From positions 19,007 to 83,006 of the forward strand of contig JAABTQ010000004.1 of the NCBI GenBank assembly GCA_011389745.1: 64,000 nt of DNA, written 5' to 3'. The stretch comes from Desulfobacteraceae bacterium (GTDB taxonomy: Bacteria > Desulfobacterota > Desulfobacteria > Desulfobacterales > SKZT01). The notes under the pieces are model-generated. The model saw only the letters and a list, made by a program, of their open reading frames with translations, was not told the origin of the DNA and made no database searches. Position numbers and translations under genes: made by a program. Positions 17,013 to 25,920 of the stretch are shown here, piece by piece; the stretch's first letter is position 1, and each line of letters starts with the position of its first letter.

Positions 17013-18341
17013 ATGGCACAAATCGTCCCTTTCAGGGGAATTTTATATAATCCTGAAAAAGTCGAAGACTTTTCAGATGTGGTCGCCCCGCCATACGATG
17101 TAATTTCACCTCAACAACAAGAACAACTTCATCAACGCCATCCGAATAACGTGATAAGGCTCATTTTGGGCAAAATCGAAAAAAATGACACAGACCAAAA
17201 CAACCGATATACAAGGGCGGCAGCATTTTTAAAAACATGGCTGGGAAAAAAAATTCTGGTGCGTGACCAGTTACCTGCCCTTTATATTTCATCGGTGGCA
17301 TTTCCTATCGAAAACTGTTTAGTCACTCGTTTCGGGTTGGTTGCTTTGGTGCGCCTGGAGCCATTTGAGAAAGGTGTAGTACTTCCCCACGAGAAAACCT
17401 TTTCAAAAGTCAAATCCGAGCGACTGGAACTTATAAAAGCCTGCCACGCCAACTTCAGCCCCATTTTTTCACTCTATTCCGACCATAACGGCATAGTGGA
17501 GATATTAAAACAGGCTGTTATCCATCGTGGCCCGGACATGGAGATGTTTGACAGCAATGGTTTTTTACAAAGGCTTTGGCGAATCACGGACGCATCGGTT
17601 CATCAGACAATTTCAAAGGCAATGGCCGATAAGACCATCTTTATCGCCGACGGACATCACCGCTATGAAACGGCATTGAACTATCGGGATTGGGTTGCCC
17701 GCCACAGTGAAAATTTTTCAGATGACCATCCTGCCAATTTTTTAATGATGTCCTTAAGCAGTATGGAAGACCCCGGCCTTGTAATTCTTCCTGCCCATCG
17801 AATTCTCAGCCACGTCGGGGATGAGGCATTGGATGCATTTGAACAAAAGGTCGAACAATACTTTGAAATCACAAATTTTGATTTCAAAAACCTGAATATG
17901 GATACGGTCCGAAATCAATTCATCGATGCGCTTCATTCAAATAGTGAAAGAAATCGTATCGGAGTGTACATGAAAAACCGCCAAGCTTTTATTCTGTTAA
18001 CCCTGAAACCCGATGTGATGGAAAATTTGTATTCACATGAAATTCCAAAATCATTGAGAAATCTGGATGTCACCGTCCTCACCCGACTGGTCTTCATGGA
18101 CATACTCGGTTTTGATCAGAATCGTTTGGACAATGAAAAACTGATCACCTATTCCAGCACAGAAAAGGAGGCGATAGAGACGGTTCTAAAAGGAGATTAC
18201 GATGTCACTTTTATTCTAAACCCGACAAAAATTGAACAGGTTCAGCAAGTCGCCCGGGAAGGTCTGATCATGCCGCGAAAATCCACCTATTTCTACCCAA
18301 AAGTCATCTCCGGCCATGTGCTCAACAGCCTTGTTCCTTAA
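17013..18341 (+). CDS. DUF1015-family protein
   Basis: The 442-residue protein matches the DUF1015 family throughout: VVAPPYDVISPQQQEQL near residue 24, VLPHEKTFSKVKSERLELIKAC near residue 125, and FIADGHHRYETALNYRDW near residue 208, a conserved motif likely to be in the active site. The biochemical role of the family is not something I can establish from the sequence. A GAGGA site precedes the ATG. Its stop overlaps that of the convergent methylase by 4 bases. Two tRNA-Ser genes lie upstream on the other strand. Confidence 0.82.
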   Translation: MAQIVPFRGILYNPEKVEDFSDVVAPPYDVISPQQQEQLHQRHPNNVIRLILGKIEKNDTDQNNRYTRAAAFLKTWLGKKILVRDQLPALYISSVAFPIENCLVTRFGLVALVRLEPFEKGVVLPHEKTFSKVKSERLELIKACHANFSPIFSLYSDHNGIVEILKQAVIHRGPDMEMFDSNGFLQRLWRITDASVHQTISKAMADKTIFIADGHHRYETALNYRDWVARHSENFSDDHPANFLMMSLSSMEDPGLVILPAHRILSHVGDEALDAFEQKVEQYFEITNFDFKNLNMDTVRNQFIDALHSNSERNRIGVYMKNRQAFILLTLKPDVMENLYSHEIPKSLRNLDVTVLTRLVFMDILGFDQNRLDNEKLITYSSTEKEAIETVLKGDYDVTFILNPTKIEQVQQVAREGLIMPRKSTYFYPKVISGHVLNSLVP

Positions 18342-19111
18342 ATCTTGAACATTTTTTCAATTTCAGGTGTATAAGATCCATCCGTCTCATGCACATACAA
18401 AGGAAAACCGATGGTAACACCTCCCCGGCCATGCTTAACGGCCATGACAATCACCCGGTTGGCATCGGCATGGTAATGAGGATGAACGGTTCGAAGCCAT
18501 TTGGGCTCCAGTTTTGAGATTCGAAGACAATAAAAAAGCTCTGTCAGTCTTTGGGCCGGGTAGATTATAAAAAGGGTTCCCGACACTTTAAGCACTCGCA
18601 CTGAAATTTCGATAACATCAGAGATCGTGGCAAAAATTTCATGTTTTGCCACGGTTTTTGCCATATTATGCCCAAACCTGGAATGTCCGATTTTTCCGAA
18701 AGGAGGATTGACAACAACTATATCCACGGGTCCGTCGATATCTTTGGAACATAAACGTTTCATATCCGCGCAGATGATCTTAATCTGTTTTTCCAACTGG
18801 TTTTCAAAAACATTGAAACGGGCCAATTTAGCCATGGATTCTTGTATTTCAATGCCATAAATTTTGATATTCGGGAACCTTCGGGCAAGAATTAACGCAA
18901 TGATACCGCAGCCTGTACCCAGGTCCAGTACCCGCTGATTCGGTTTCGGATTAATCTGGTGGGCCAACAATAAAGCATCTATGGAGAAACGATATCCTTT
19001 TTCAGACTGTTTTACTAAAAGAGTATTATTTAAAAGAGCCTCGGAAACAAGTCGGTTTTCTTTTTCTGAATTGATCTCAAATGCCGAACATTTTTCTTCC
19101 CCGCTTTCCAT
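18338..19111 (-). CDS. TrmN6-like tRNA1(Val) adenine-37 N6-methyltransferase family
   Basis: The 257-residue Rossmann methyltransferase has the SAM-binding motif VLDLGTGCGIIALILARRFP near residue 60 and the catalytic NPPF motif (VVVNPPFGKIG near residue 133) of N6-adenine methylases. The N-terminal stretch FSIDALLLAHQ matches COG4123. It modifies a tRNA or related RNA base in the cytoplasm; the exact target is inferred from the family. It follows the DciA-like gene by 6 bases, so the two are probably co-transcribed. Confidence 0.83.
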   Translation of the reverse strand: MESGEEKCSAFEINSEKENRLVSEALLNNTLLVKQSEKGYRFSIDALLLAHQINPKPNQRVLDLGTGCGIIALILARRFPNIKIYGIEIQESMAKLARFNVFENQLEKQIKIICADMKRLCSKDIDGPVDIVVVNPPFGKIGHSRFGHNMAKTVAKHEIFATISDVIEISVRVLKVSGTLFIIYPAQRLTELFYCLRISKLEPKWLRTVHPHYHADANRVIVMAVKHGRGGVTIGFPLYVHETDGSYTPEIEKMFKI

Positions 19112-19117
19112 ATCTGC

Positions 19118-19432
19118 TTAAACGCCTATTTTGAATTTAATGTCATCCACCACGTTGTGCTCCAATGCCATGTTGAGCTTACTGATGATATCTTGCTTTA
19201 AAAATTGCAATTGATGTATCCATGGTGAACTGGTCACATTCACATATAAGAGCCTTCCCTTAAATACCGCCGGCCTTGCATTTTGTGCAATGGTTTCTCC
19301 TACAGTTTCATCCCAATAGCGCCATATAAGCGCCAAATCTCCATTAGCCTTTTCATGTAATACCCTCAAAAGATTATTTAAAACATTTCCGATGTGAATC
19401 GGTTCCTGGTTTTTTTCTCTTTGTTCCACCAT
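19118..19432 (-). CDS. DciA/DUF721-family protein
   Basis: This 104-residue protein has the DUF721 signature: W..ETVGETIAQNARPAVFKGRLLYVNVTSSPWIHQLQFLK near residues 46-82. DciA members help load the replicative helicase in bacteria lacking DnaC, which is a plausible but unproven role here. I chose ATG 19432 because GGGAGG lies about 8 bases before it; the longer frame to 19468 needs a TTG without a good site. Its neighbours are the TrmN6-like gene and the divergent hflK. Confidence 0.75.
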   Translation of the reverse strand: MVEQREKNQEPIHIGNVLNNLLRVLHEKANGDLALIWRYWDETVGETIAQNARPAVFKGRLLYVNVTSSPWIHQLQFLKQDIISKLNMALEHNVVDDIKFKIGV

Positions 19433-19494
19433 ATGCCCAACCTCCCGGATGGTTCCGATAAGCCTCAAACCGAAATCAACTTATTGGTTTTTCC

Positions 19495-19523
19495 TTGACT
19501 TGAAAATCCTTGTTGTTTACATT
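19495..19523 (+). promoter_or_regulatory. Candidate promoter for hflKC
   Basis: TTGACT (19495-19500) is followed after exactly 17 bases by TACATT (19518-19523). It lies in the divergent gap between the DciA-like gene and hflK, with a leader of about 150 bases. Confidence 0.45.
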
Positions 19524-19678
19524 ACTAAATAATTCATTTTGTATTAAGTGGAAAAATTTGAATTTATGATTATTGTATTAACCATCTACCAATTTTTTAT
19601 TGTGTTCGCAATAAAGAATTATTAGACAATCAGGCAAAGGCAGAAGTTAGCATAACTTTTTATTAGGATATAACTAAA

Positions 19679-20710
19679 ATGAGTTGGGATTGGGAAAAAC
19701 TAAAAGAACAGCAGCAAAAAATGGGGGCTAGTCCGCCTCAAATGGATGACATTATTAATAAGTTTAAAAATTTCAGGCTACCCGGCGGTCCTATCATCGT
19801 TATCATTATCATTCTCGCCGTATTGGCTTCATCATCATTTTATACGGTGAATGTCGATGAAGTAGGAATGGTTCAGCGTTTTGGAAAATATGTGAGGACA
19901 ACACAACCCGGATTAAATTTCAAATTGCCCGTAGGCATTGAAAAAGTTACCAAAGTCAGGGTACGACATGTTTTTAAGGAAGAATTCGGTGCTCAGACAA
20001 CTCCCGGAGTCAGCAGGGCCCGCGTTGGAAGTAATTCTGATGAAAGTACGGAAACACTCATGCTTACAGGAGATTTAAACGTGGCGGTTGTTCCCTGGAT
20101 TGTGCAGTACCGTATTGACAATCCGTTCGATTTTCTCTTTAAGGTTAGGGATGTCCGCAGATTATTGGTTGATATGTCTGAAGCCACCATGAGACTTGTC
20201 GTCGGGGACCGAAGTATCAACGAAGTCATCAGCAAGCGTGATGAAATCGCCACCGAAGCCAAAGCCCAACTGCAAAAAGAACTCGATAATGCTCAGTCGG
20301 GTATTTTTATTGTAACGATTGAAATGAAAAGAACAAATGTTCCCAGGGCAGTCCAACCCTCCTTTAACGAGGTCAACCAGGCAACACAGGAAAAAGAAAA
20401 ACTGATTTACCAGGCCAAGGAGGAATATAACAAGGCCATACCATCGGCACGGGGTGAAGCAGAAAGAATTGTCAGAACTGCTGAAGGTTATGCATTGGAT
20501 CGTGTCAACCGGGCCCAGGGTGATGCCGCAAGATTTAAGGCTGTTTACGAAGAATACGCAAAAGCCCCGGATGTCACCAAAAGACGAATTTATTTGGAAA
20601 CCCTAAAAGATTTATTTCCCAAGTTGGGACCCAAATATATTATCGATGAGAATCATAAAAATTTACTTCCTCTTTTGAATCTTGGAAAGGAAAGCGGGCT
20701 GTCAAAATGA
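19679..20710 (+). CDS. hflK: HflK, FtsH-associated SPFH-domain protein
   Basis: The 343-residue protein has a Gly/Pro-containing N-terminus, one transmembrane helix near residues 38-57, then a SPFH/band-7 domain starting YTVNVDEVGMVQRFGKYV. A long charged coiled coil near residues 225-310 (QEKEKLIYQAKEEYNKA) follows. HflK and HflC form a periplasm-facing cage around FtsH and modulate its proteolysis. Its stop overlaps the hflC start by 4 bases. Confidence 0.93.
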   Translation: MSWDWEKLKEQQQKMGASPPQMDDIINKFKNFRLPGGPIIVIIIILAVLASSSFYTVNVDEVGMVQRFGKYVRTTQPGLNFKLPVGIEKVTKVRVRHVFKEEFGAQTTPGVSRARVGSNSDESTETLMLTGDLNVAVVPWIVQYRIDNPFDFLFKVRDVRRLLVDMSEATMRLVVGDRSINEVISKRDEIATEAKAQLQKELDNAQSGIFIVTIEMKRTNVPRAVQPSFNEVNQATQEKEKLIYQAKEEYNKAIPSARGEAERIVRTAEGYALDRVNRAQGDAARFKAVYEEYAKAPDVTKRRIYLETLKDLFPKLGPKYIIDENHKNLLPLLNLGKESGLSK

Positions 20711-21657
20711 AATCTTCTAAAGGACTGATATTAATAGTTTTTATTGCAATTGGAGTGCTTGCCGTGTTTTTATCCGCCTTTGTGGTGGATGAAACCGAGC
20801 AAGTCGTGGTAACCCAGTTCGGGCGAGTTATTGGAGAACCTATAGCAGAGCCGGGCTTAAGATTCAGGATACCTTTTATTCAGCATGTAAACTACTTTCC
20901 CAAAAACCTGTTGCAATGGGATGGCAGTCCTGGTCAAATTCCCACCAGAGATAAAACCTTTATATGGGTGGAGGCTTTTGCACGTTGGAAAATAGTTGAC
21001 CCTGTCAAATTTTTTCAAACAGTCAACAACGTAGCAGGTGCCATCTCACGACTTGAGGACATCATCGATCCTTCCGTGCGAAACTTCATCACTTCTTACC
21101 CACTGATTGAAGCGGTCCGTTTGACCAACCGGGAACTCGATCTGTTGGAAGAAGGGATCGAAGCTGAGGATCTTCAGCACGACCCAAAAGTCTTTTCCAG
21201 AATAACAACAGGAAGAGCAAAAATCACCGAGGGTATCCTTGAACAGGCTCAGCCTAAAGTGGATCAATTTGGAATCGAACTCGTAGATGTCAAAATCAGG
21301 CGAATAAATTACGTTGAAGAAGTACAAAAAACCGTTTTCGATCGTATGATAGCAGAAAGAAAACAAATTGCTGAAAAATTTCGTTCAGAAGGAAGAGGAG
21401 AGGCCCAGAAAATCCTCGGTGACAAGGAAAGAGACCTGAAAGAAATTATTTCGGATGCTTATAGAATAAGCGAGGAAGTAAAAGGTAATTCAGATGCGGA
21501 AGCAACAATTATCTATGCAGATGCTCATGGGCTTGATCCGGAATTTTATTCCTTTTTGAAAACCCTTGAGATTTACACTCAATCCTTAGATGATAAAAAT
21601 TCGGTAATTTTTTCAACCGAGTCAGAATTCTTTAAATATCTGAACGGCTTTGACTAA
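20707..21657 (+). CDS. hflC: HflC, FtsH-associated SPFH-domain protein
   Basis: The 316-residue partner of HflK has an N-terminal transmembrane helix (about residues 6-26), then the SPFH domain (VVDETEQVVVTQFGRVIGEP). A coiled coil contains the HflC signature MIAERKQIAEKFRSEGRGEAQ near residue 215, and the C-terminal region FYSFLKTLEIYTQ is typical. It is translationally coupled to hflK and followed by a strong hairpin terminator. Confidence 0.95.
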   Translation: MKSSKGLILIVFIAIGVLAVFLSAFVVDETEQVVVTQFGRVIGEPIAEPGLRFRIPFIQHVNYFPKNLLQWDGSPGQIPTRDKTFIWVEAFARWKIVDPVKFFQTVNNVAGAISRLEDIIDPSVRNFITSYPLIEAVRLTNRELDLLEEGIEAEDLQHDPKVFSRITTGRAKITEGILEQAQPKVDQFGIELVDVKIRRINYVEEVQKTVFDRMIAERKQIAEKFRSEGRGEAQKILGDKERDLKEIISDAYRISEEVKGNSDAEATIIYADAHGLDPEFYSFLKTLEIYTQSLDDKNSVIFSTESEFFKYLNGFD

Positions 21658-21686
21658 CCAAAGCCATTCCTTCACTGCACCCCAAA

Positions 21687-21716
21687 AAAAAGCACCGGAA
21701 AAATCCGGTGCTTTTT
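21687..21716. terminator. Bidirectional intrinsic terminator between hflC and the 32-residue gene
   Basis: AAAAAGCACCGG (21687-21698) pairs perfectly with CCGGTGCTTTTT (21705-21716) around a 6-base loop. The A-rich left arm and T-rich right arm let it end transcripts from both strands, matching the convergent genes. Confidence 0.88.
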
Positions 21717-21756
21717 GCCGACCTAAAGGTTGCTTATCATTGAAAACCCTCTGAAA

Positions 21757-21855
21757 CTATTTACCTTTTCGTCTTTGATGGCGCGTTCTGGCTAAAAGTT
21801 TTCGATGTTTATGCTTTCTCATTTTCTTTCTTCGTTTTTTGACTACGCTTCCCAA
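21757..21855 (-). CDS. Tiny basic AURKAIP1/COX24-domain (ribosomal-type) protein
   Basis: This 32-residue ORF begins at TTG 21855, seven bases or so after a near-perfect Shine-Dalgarno AAGGAGGTGAT (21861-21871). The product is MGSVVKKRRKKMRKHKHRKL followed by LARTRHQRRKGK. Almost half of it is Lys/Arg, the pattern of small COX24/AURKAIP1-like proteins, which are ribosome-associated in relatives. It is too short for most gene callers. It ends near the shared terminator. Function is inferred from resemblance. Confidence 0.85.
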   Translation of the reverse strand: MGSVVKKRRKKMRKHKHRKLLARTRHQRRKGK

Positions 21856-22062
21856 CTAATCACCTCCTTAATTTTAACCCATTATAAAAACAATATTTCT
21901 GTATTGCTGAATAATTTTTTATGAAAACTCATCGACCTTTTAAGCATAATGCATCTTTTCATATTTTTCAACCCAATAATCCGATTGATAATACCCTACT
22001 GTTATGATAGTTAACCTCATGAATGATTATTAAGAAAAAACCGGCAAATCATGGGGAAACAT

Positions 22063-22599
22063 ATGGCCTCGAGGGAGTTGAAAAAATTTAATGAAAATCA
22101 GATTGAAATTATTAACAACTCCGTGGCATTAGCTGAAGAGCTTGTGAGTGAACATTACAAAATGTCTGCCAATCAATGGCTCCGCGGCCGCTATGATGTC
22201 AAAACCCTTGCGGACCTGGCGGCAGATGAAATCGTGCATGGGCCTTTTGCACAAATTATCCGATATGAAGCAAAAAAAAAAGATACCTTTCTGGGTTCTT
22301 CAACCTACGATTTTTACAAAATATGCCTTCAGGACCATGCCATATTGGCAGTATTAGCGAAGACTCCTCTGATGCAGCTCTTTTCTTTTTCTCTTTACAT
22401 CCTTACTCACGAACTGATTCACATCGTGAGATTTGGACAATTCCTTCAAAACTTCAACGCTACCGAAGATGAAAAATTGGAAGAAGAAACCCGGGTTCAT
22501 GAACAGACGTATCAAATTTTAAAACCATTACGAGTACCGGGTCTTAATGAAGTGTTTCATTTCTATATCAAATGGAGAAACAGCATACAAAATCTTTGA
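22063..22599 (+). CDS. Uncharacterised protein with an HELIH zinc-metallopeptidase-like motif
   Basis: The 178-residue protein is not from a family I can name. It contains THELIHIVRF near residues 126-135, matching the HExxH zinc-binding pattern, followed by a Glu-rich stretch (EDEKLEEETRVHEQTY) with another His that could supply the third ligand. No signal peptide is seen. ATG 22063 has GGGGAAA just upstream; the frame also allows ATG 22051. It sits alone before fmdB. Confidence 0.65.
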   Translation: MASRELKKFNENQIEIINNSVALAEELVSEHYKMSANQWLRGRYDVKTLADLAADEIVHGPFAQIIRYEAKKKDTFLGSSTYDFYKICLQDHAILAVLAKTPLMQLFSFSLYILTHELIHIVRFGQFLQNFNATEDEKLEEETRVHEQTYQILKPLRVPGLNEVFHFYIKWRNSIQNL

Positions 22600-22640
22600 T
22601 AAATCGATCAATTTCCATTAAAAAACATTCTCGAAGATTC

Positions 22641-22668
22641 TTGACAACAAGACAACATGATCTATATT
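22641..22668 (+). promoter_or_regulatory. Strong sigma70-type promoter for the FmdB-like gene
   Basis: A perfect TTGACA (22641-22646) is followed by 16 bases and TATATT (22663-22668), five of six consensus bases. The expected start is about 70 bases upstream of the ATG at 22743. It is one of the best promoter matches in the window. Confidence 0.65.
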
Positions 22669-22742
22669 AGTCTCAAAACTCGGCGTTTAAAAAAGTAACC
22701 GGTAATAATCAAAATATTTAAAAATCAAGGAGGCGACGACTT

Positions 22743-23036
22743 ATGCCCATTTATGAGTATGAGTGTGAAAATTGCGGGCGCATCGAAGAAACCCTCCAGA
22801 AAATTTCGGATGCTCCGCTTTGCACATGCAGACATTGTTCGGGAAACCTTCATAAGCTTGTATCCCATAGCAGTTTCCATTTAAAAGGAACCGGTTGGTA
22901 TGTTACGGATTATGCAAAAAAATCCGCAAAAAAAACTGAGGGCTCCTCCCCGCCGGAATCCAAAGAAACAGTCGATTCCAAGTGTAATACCGATACCGGC
23001 AGTGATAAGGCCGGGAAAAAGTCAACACCGGAATAA
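22743..23036 (+). CDS. FmdB-type zinc-ribbon regulatory protein
   Basis: The 97-residue protein starts with the FmdB/CxxC_CxxC_SSSS pattern: [16 protein letters not shown], then [15 protein letters not shown] and a Ser/Phe-rich [15 protein letters not shown]. The four cysteines form one zinc ribbon. The tail from about residue 60 is Lys/Ser/Glu-rich and probably disordered. FmdB was first described near formamidase/amidase genes, but its role is not established. AAGGAGG precedes the ATG. Confidence 0.87.
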   Translation: MPIYEYECENCGRIEETLQKISDAPLCTCRHCSGNLHKLVSHSSFHLKGTGWYVTDYAKKSAKKTEGSSPPESKETVDSKCNTDTGSDKAGKKSTPE

Positions 23037-23377
23037 TTTCTTTATTTTATTCTTTGGATAACCAAAAAGGCAAAAGCTTTAACAACCACCTAAAATTTCA
23101 ATTAAGAACCTTTACATTGTCAAATGCGTGATTACAGTTTGGCCTCTGAACAGATTATCACGGCATATTACAGAATGAATTAACATTAAATTAAATGTTT
23201 TAAATTGAAATTAAAGTTGGTTTTTTAAAGAATGTTTTTGTCTGAATTCCCCTAAGTATGAAAACATATTAAAGTTGATGAGTAATAATCAGGTTATTAT
23301 GCCCTCAAAGCTGAATTCTTATTGAAATTTCTTTAAACTTTGGGGTTTGACTCAAATTTTGAAACAAAAGGAGAAAC
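23037..23377. other. AT-rich upstream region of groESL
   Basis: This 341-base gap should carry the groESL promoter. I looked for a CIRCE element and for a sigma32-type pair and found neither convincingly. A short inverted repeat AACATT-N6-AATGTT lies at 23182-23199. No RNA gene or ORF is supported here. Confidence 0.5.
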
Positions 23378-23671
23378 ATGAAGATGAAATTAAGACCACT
23401 TCAGGATCGAATCTTAGTTAAACGCGTGGAGCAGGAAAGCATGACTAAGGGAGGAATTATTATCCCTGACTCTGCAAAAGAAAAACCGGCGGAAGGTGAA
23501 GTTGTCGCTGTTGGTAACGGCAAAATGGGTGAGGACGGCAAAAGAATCACTCCTGACATCAAAGCAGGTGATCGTATCCTTTTCGGGAAATATGCGGGCA
23601 CCGAAGTTAAAATTGATGGTGAAGAGCACCTGATTATGCGTGAAGATGATGTTCTTGGTATCATCGAGTAA
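23378..23671 (+). CDS. groES: Co-chaperonin GroES
   Basis: The 97-residue co-chaperonin begins [20 protein letters not shown], has the mobile-loop region [20 protein letters not shown] near residues 18-37, and ends with [13 protein letters not shown]. It caps the GroEL ring during folding. AAGGAG precedes ATG 23378; the second ATG (23384) is an equally possible start. groEL follows after 67 bases. Confidence 0.97.
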   Translation: MKMKLRPLQDRILVKRVEQESMTKGGIIIPDSAKEKPAEGEVVAVGNGKMGEDGKRITPDIKAGDRILFGKYAGTEVKIDGEEHLIMREDDVLGIIE

Positions 23672-23705
23672 AAAAACCACAGATTCTTACAAATATCTAT
23701 TTTAA

Positions 23706-25397
<1,692 letters not shown>

Positions 25398-25440
25398 CCG
25401 CTTAAGGGCTGTCTTTAAAAATCCCAATATACTTTAATAA

Positions 25441-25480
25441 AAAAACCCTCCTGTTTCAAAAAATAGGGGGGTTTTTTTTT
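25441..25480 (+). terminator. Intrinsic terminator after groEL
   Basis: AAAAACCCTCCT (25441-25452) pairs with AGGGGGGTTTTT (25465-25476), with one G-U pair, followed by a run of T. It ends the groESL transcript and may also serve the convergent zinc-ribbon gene. Confidence 0.85.
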
Positions 25481-25506
25481 ATTGTTTGATAAAATATTTT
25501 TGAATT

Positions 25507-25722
25507 TTATTGATTTCCAAAACCGTTTTGTCCGCCACAATCCGGGCACTGCCATGTAATAGCATTGCATGACATACCCCACAGATTTTCATCCATGCAC
25601 TCCTGGCAAATCGCAAAACCACATCTGCAGTGCCAACAAAAACGAAATTGCCCTCCGCAGCAATGGCATTCAAAACTTTTGAGCCTTTTTCTCCGTATTC
25701 GTTTATATTGTAAATTATTCAT
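25507..25722 (-). CDS. Small cysteine-rich zinc-ribbon protein
   Basis: The 71-residue product has about ten cysteines in zinc-knuckle pairs: CHCCGG, CWHCRC, CQEC and CPDCGG. The basic N-terminus (YKRIRRKRLKSF) could contact nucleic acid. No strong Shine-Dalgarno site was seen, and an overlapping frame of similar length exists, but only this frame gives the spaced Cys pairs. Function is unknown. Confidence 0.6.
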   Translation of the reverse strand: MNNLQYKRIRRKRLKSFECHCCGGQFRFCWHCRCGFAICQECMDENLWGMSCNAITWQCPDCGGQNGFGNQ

Positions 25723-25920
25723 AAATCAGAATCATCTCATTTTTTTAGTTCAAATATTTTTTAAGGCTTGCTTGTTGTTTTGAGTATTTCATGATAGAAA
25801 ATTAATTATCGAGAACATGTCAAACCTTTTAACTTACCGAAATGATAATAAATTTACCTTAATTCATCATGGCATCACTGTCAAGATGCAATTTCTAATC
25901 GAAAGAAAGGCAAAAGGCTA

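Noticed and set aside
23037..23377. CIRCE or heat-shock (sigma32) control site before groES
   Set aside because: No TTAGCACTC/GAGTGCTAA repeat and no convincing CTTGAA-CCCCAT pair was found, so no such site is claimed.
25479..25673. Second overlapping minus-strand frame beside the zinc-ribbon gene
   Set aside because: The alternative frame lacks the spaced CxxC pairs seen in 25507-25722 and is most likely its shadow.
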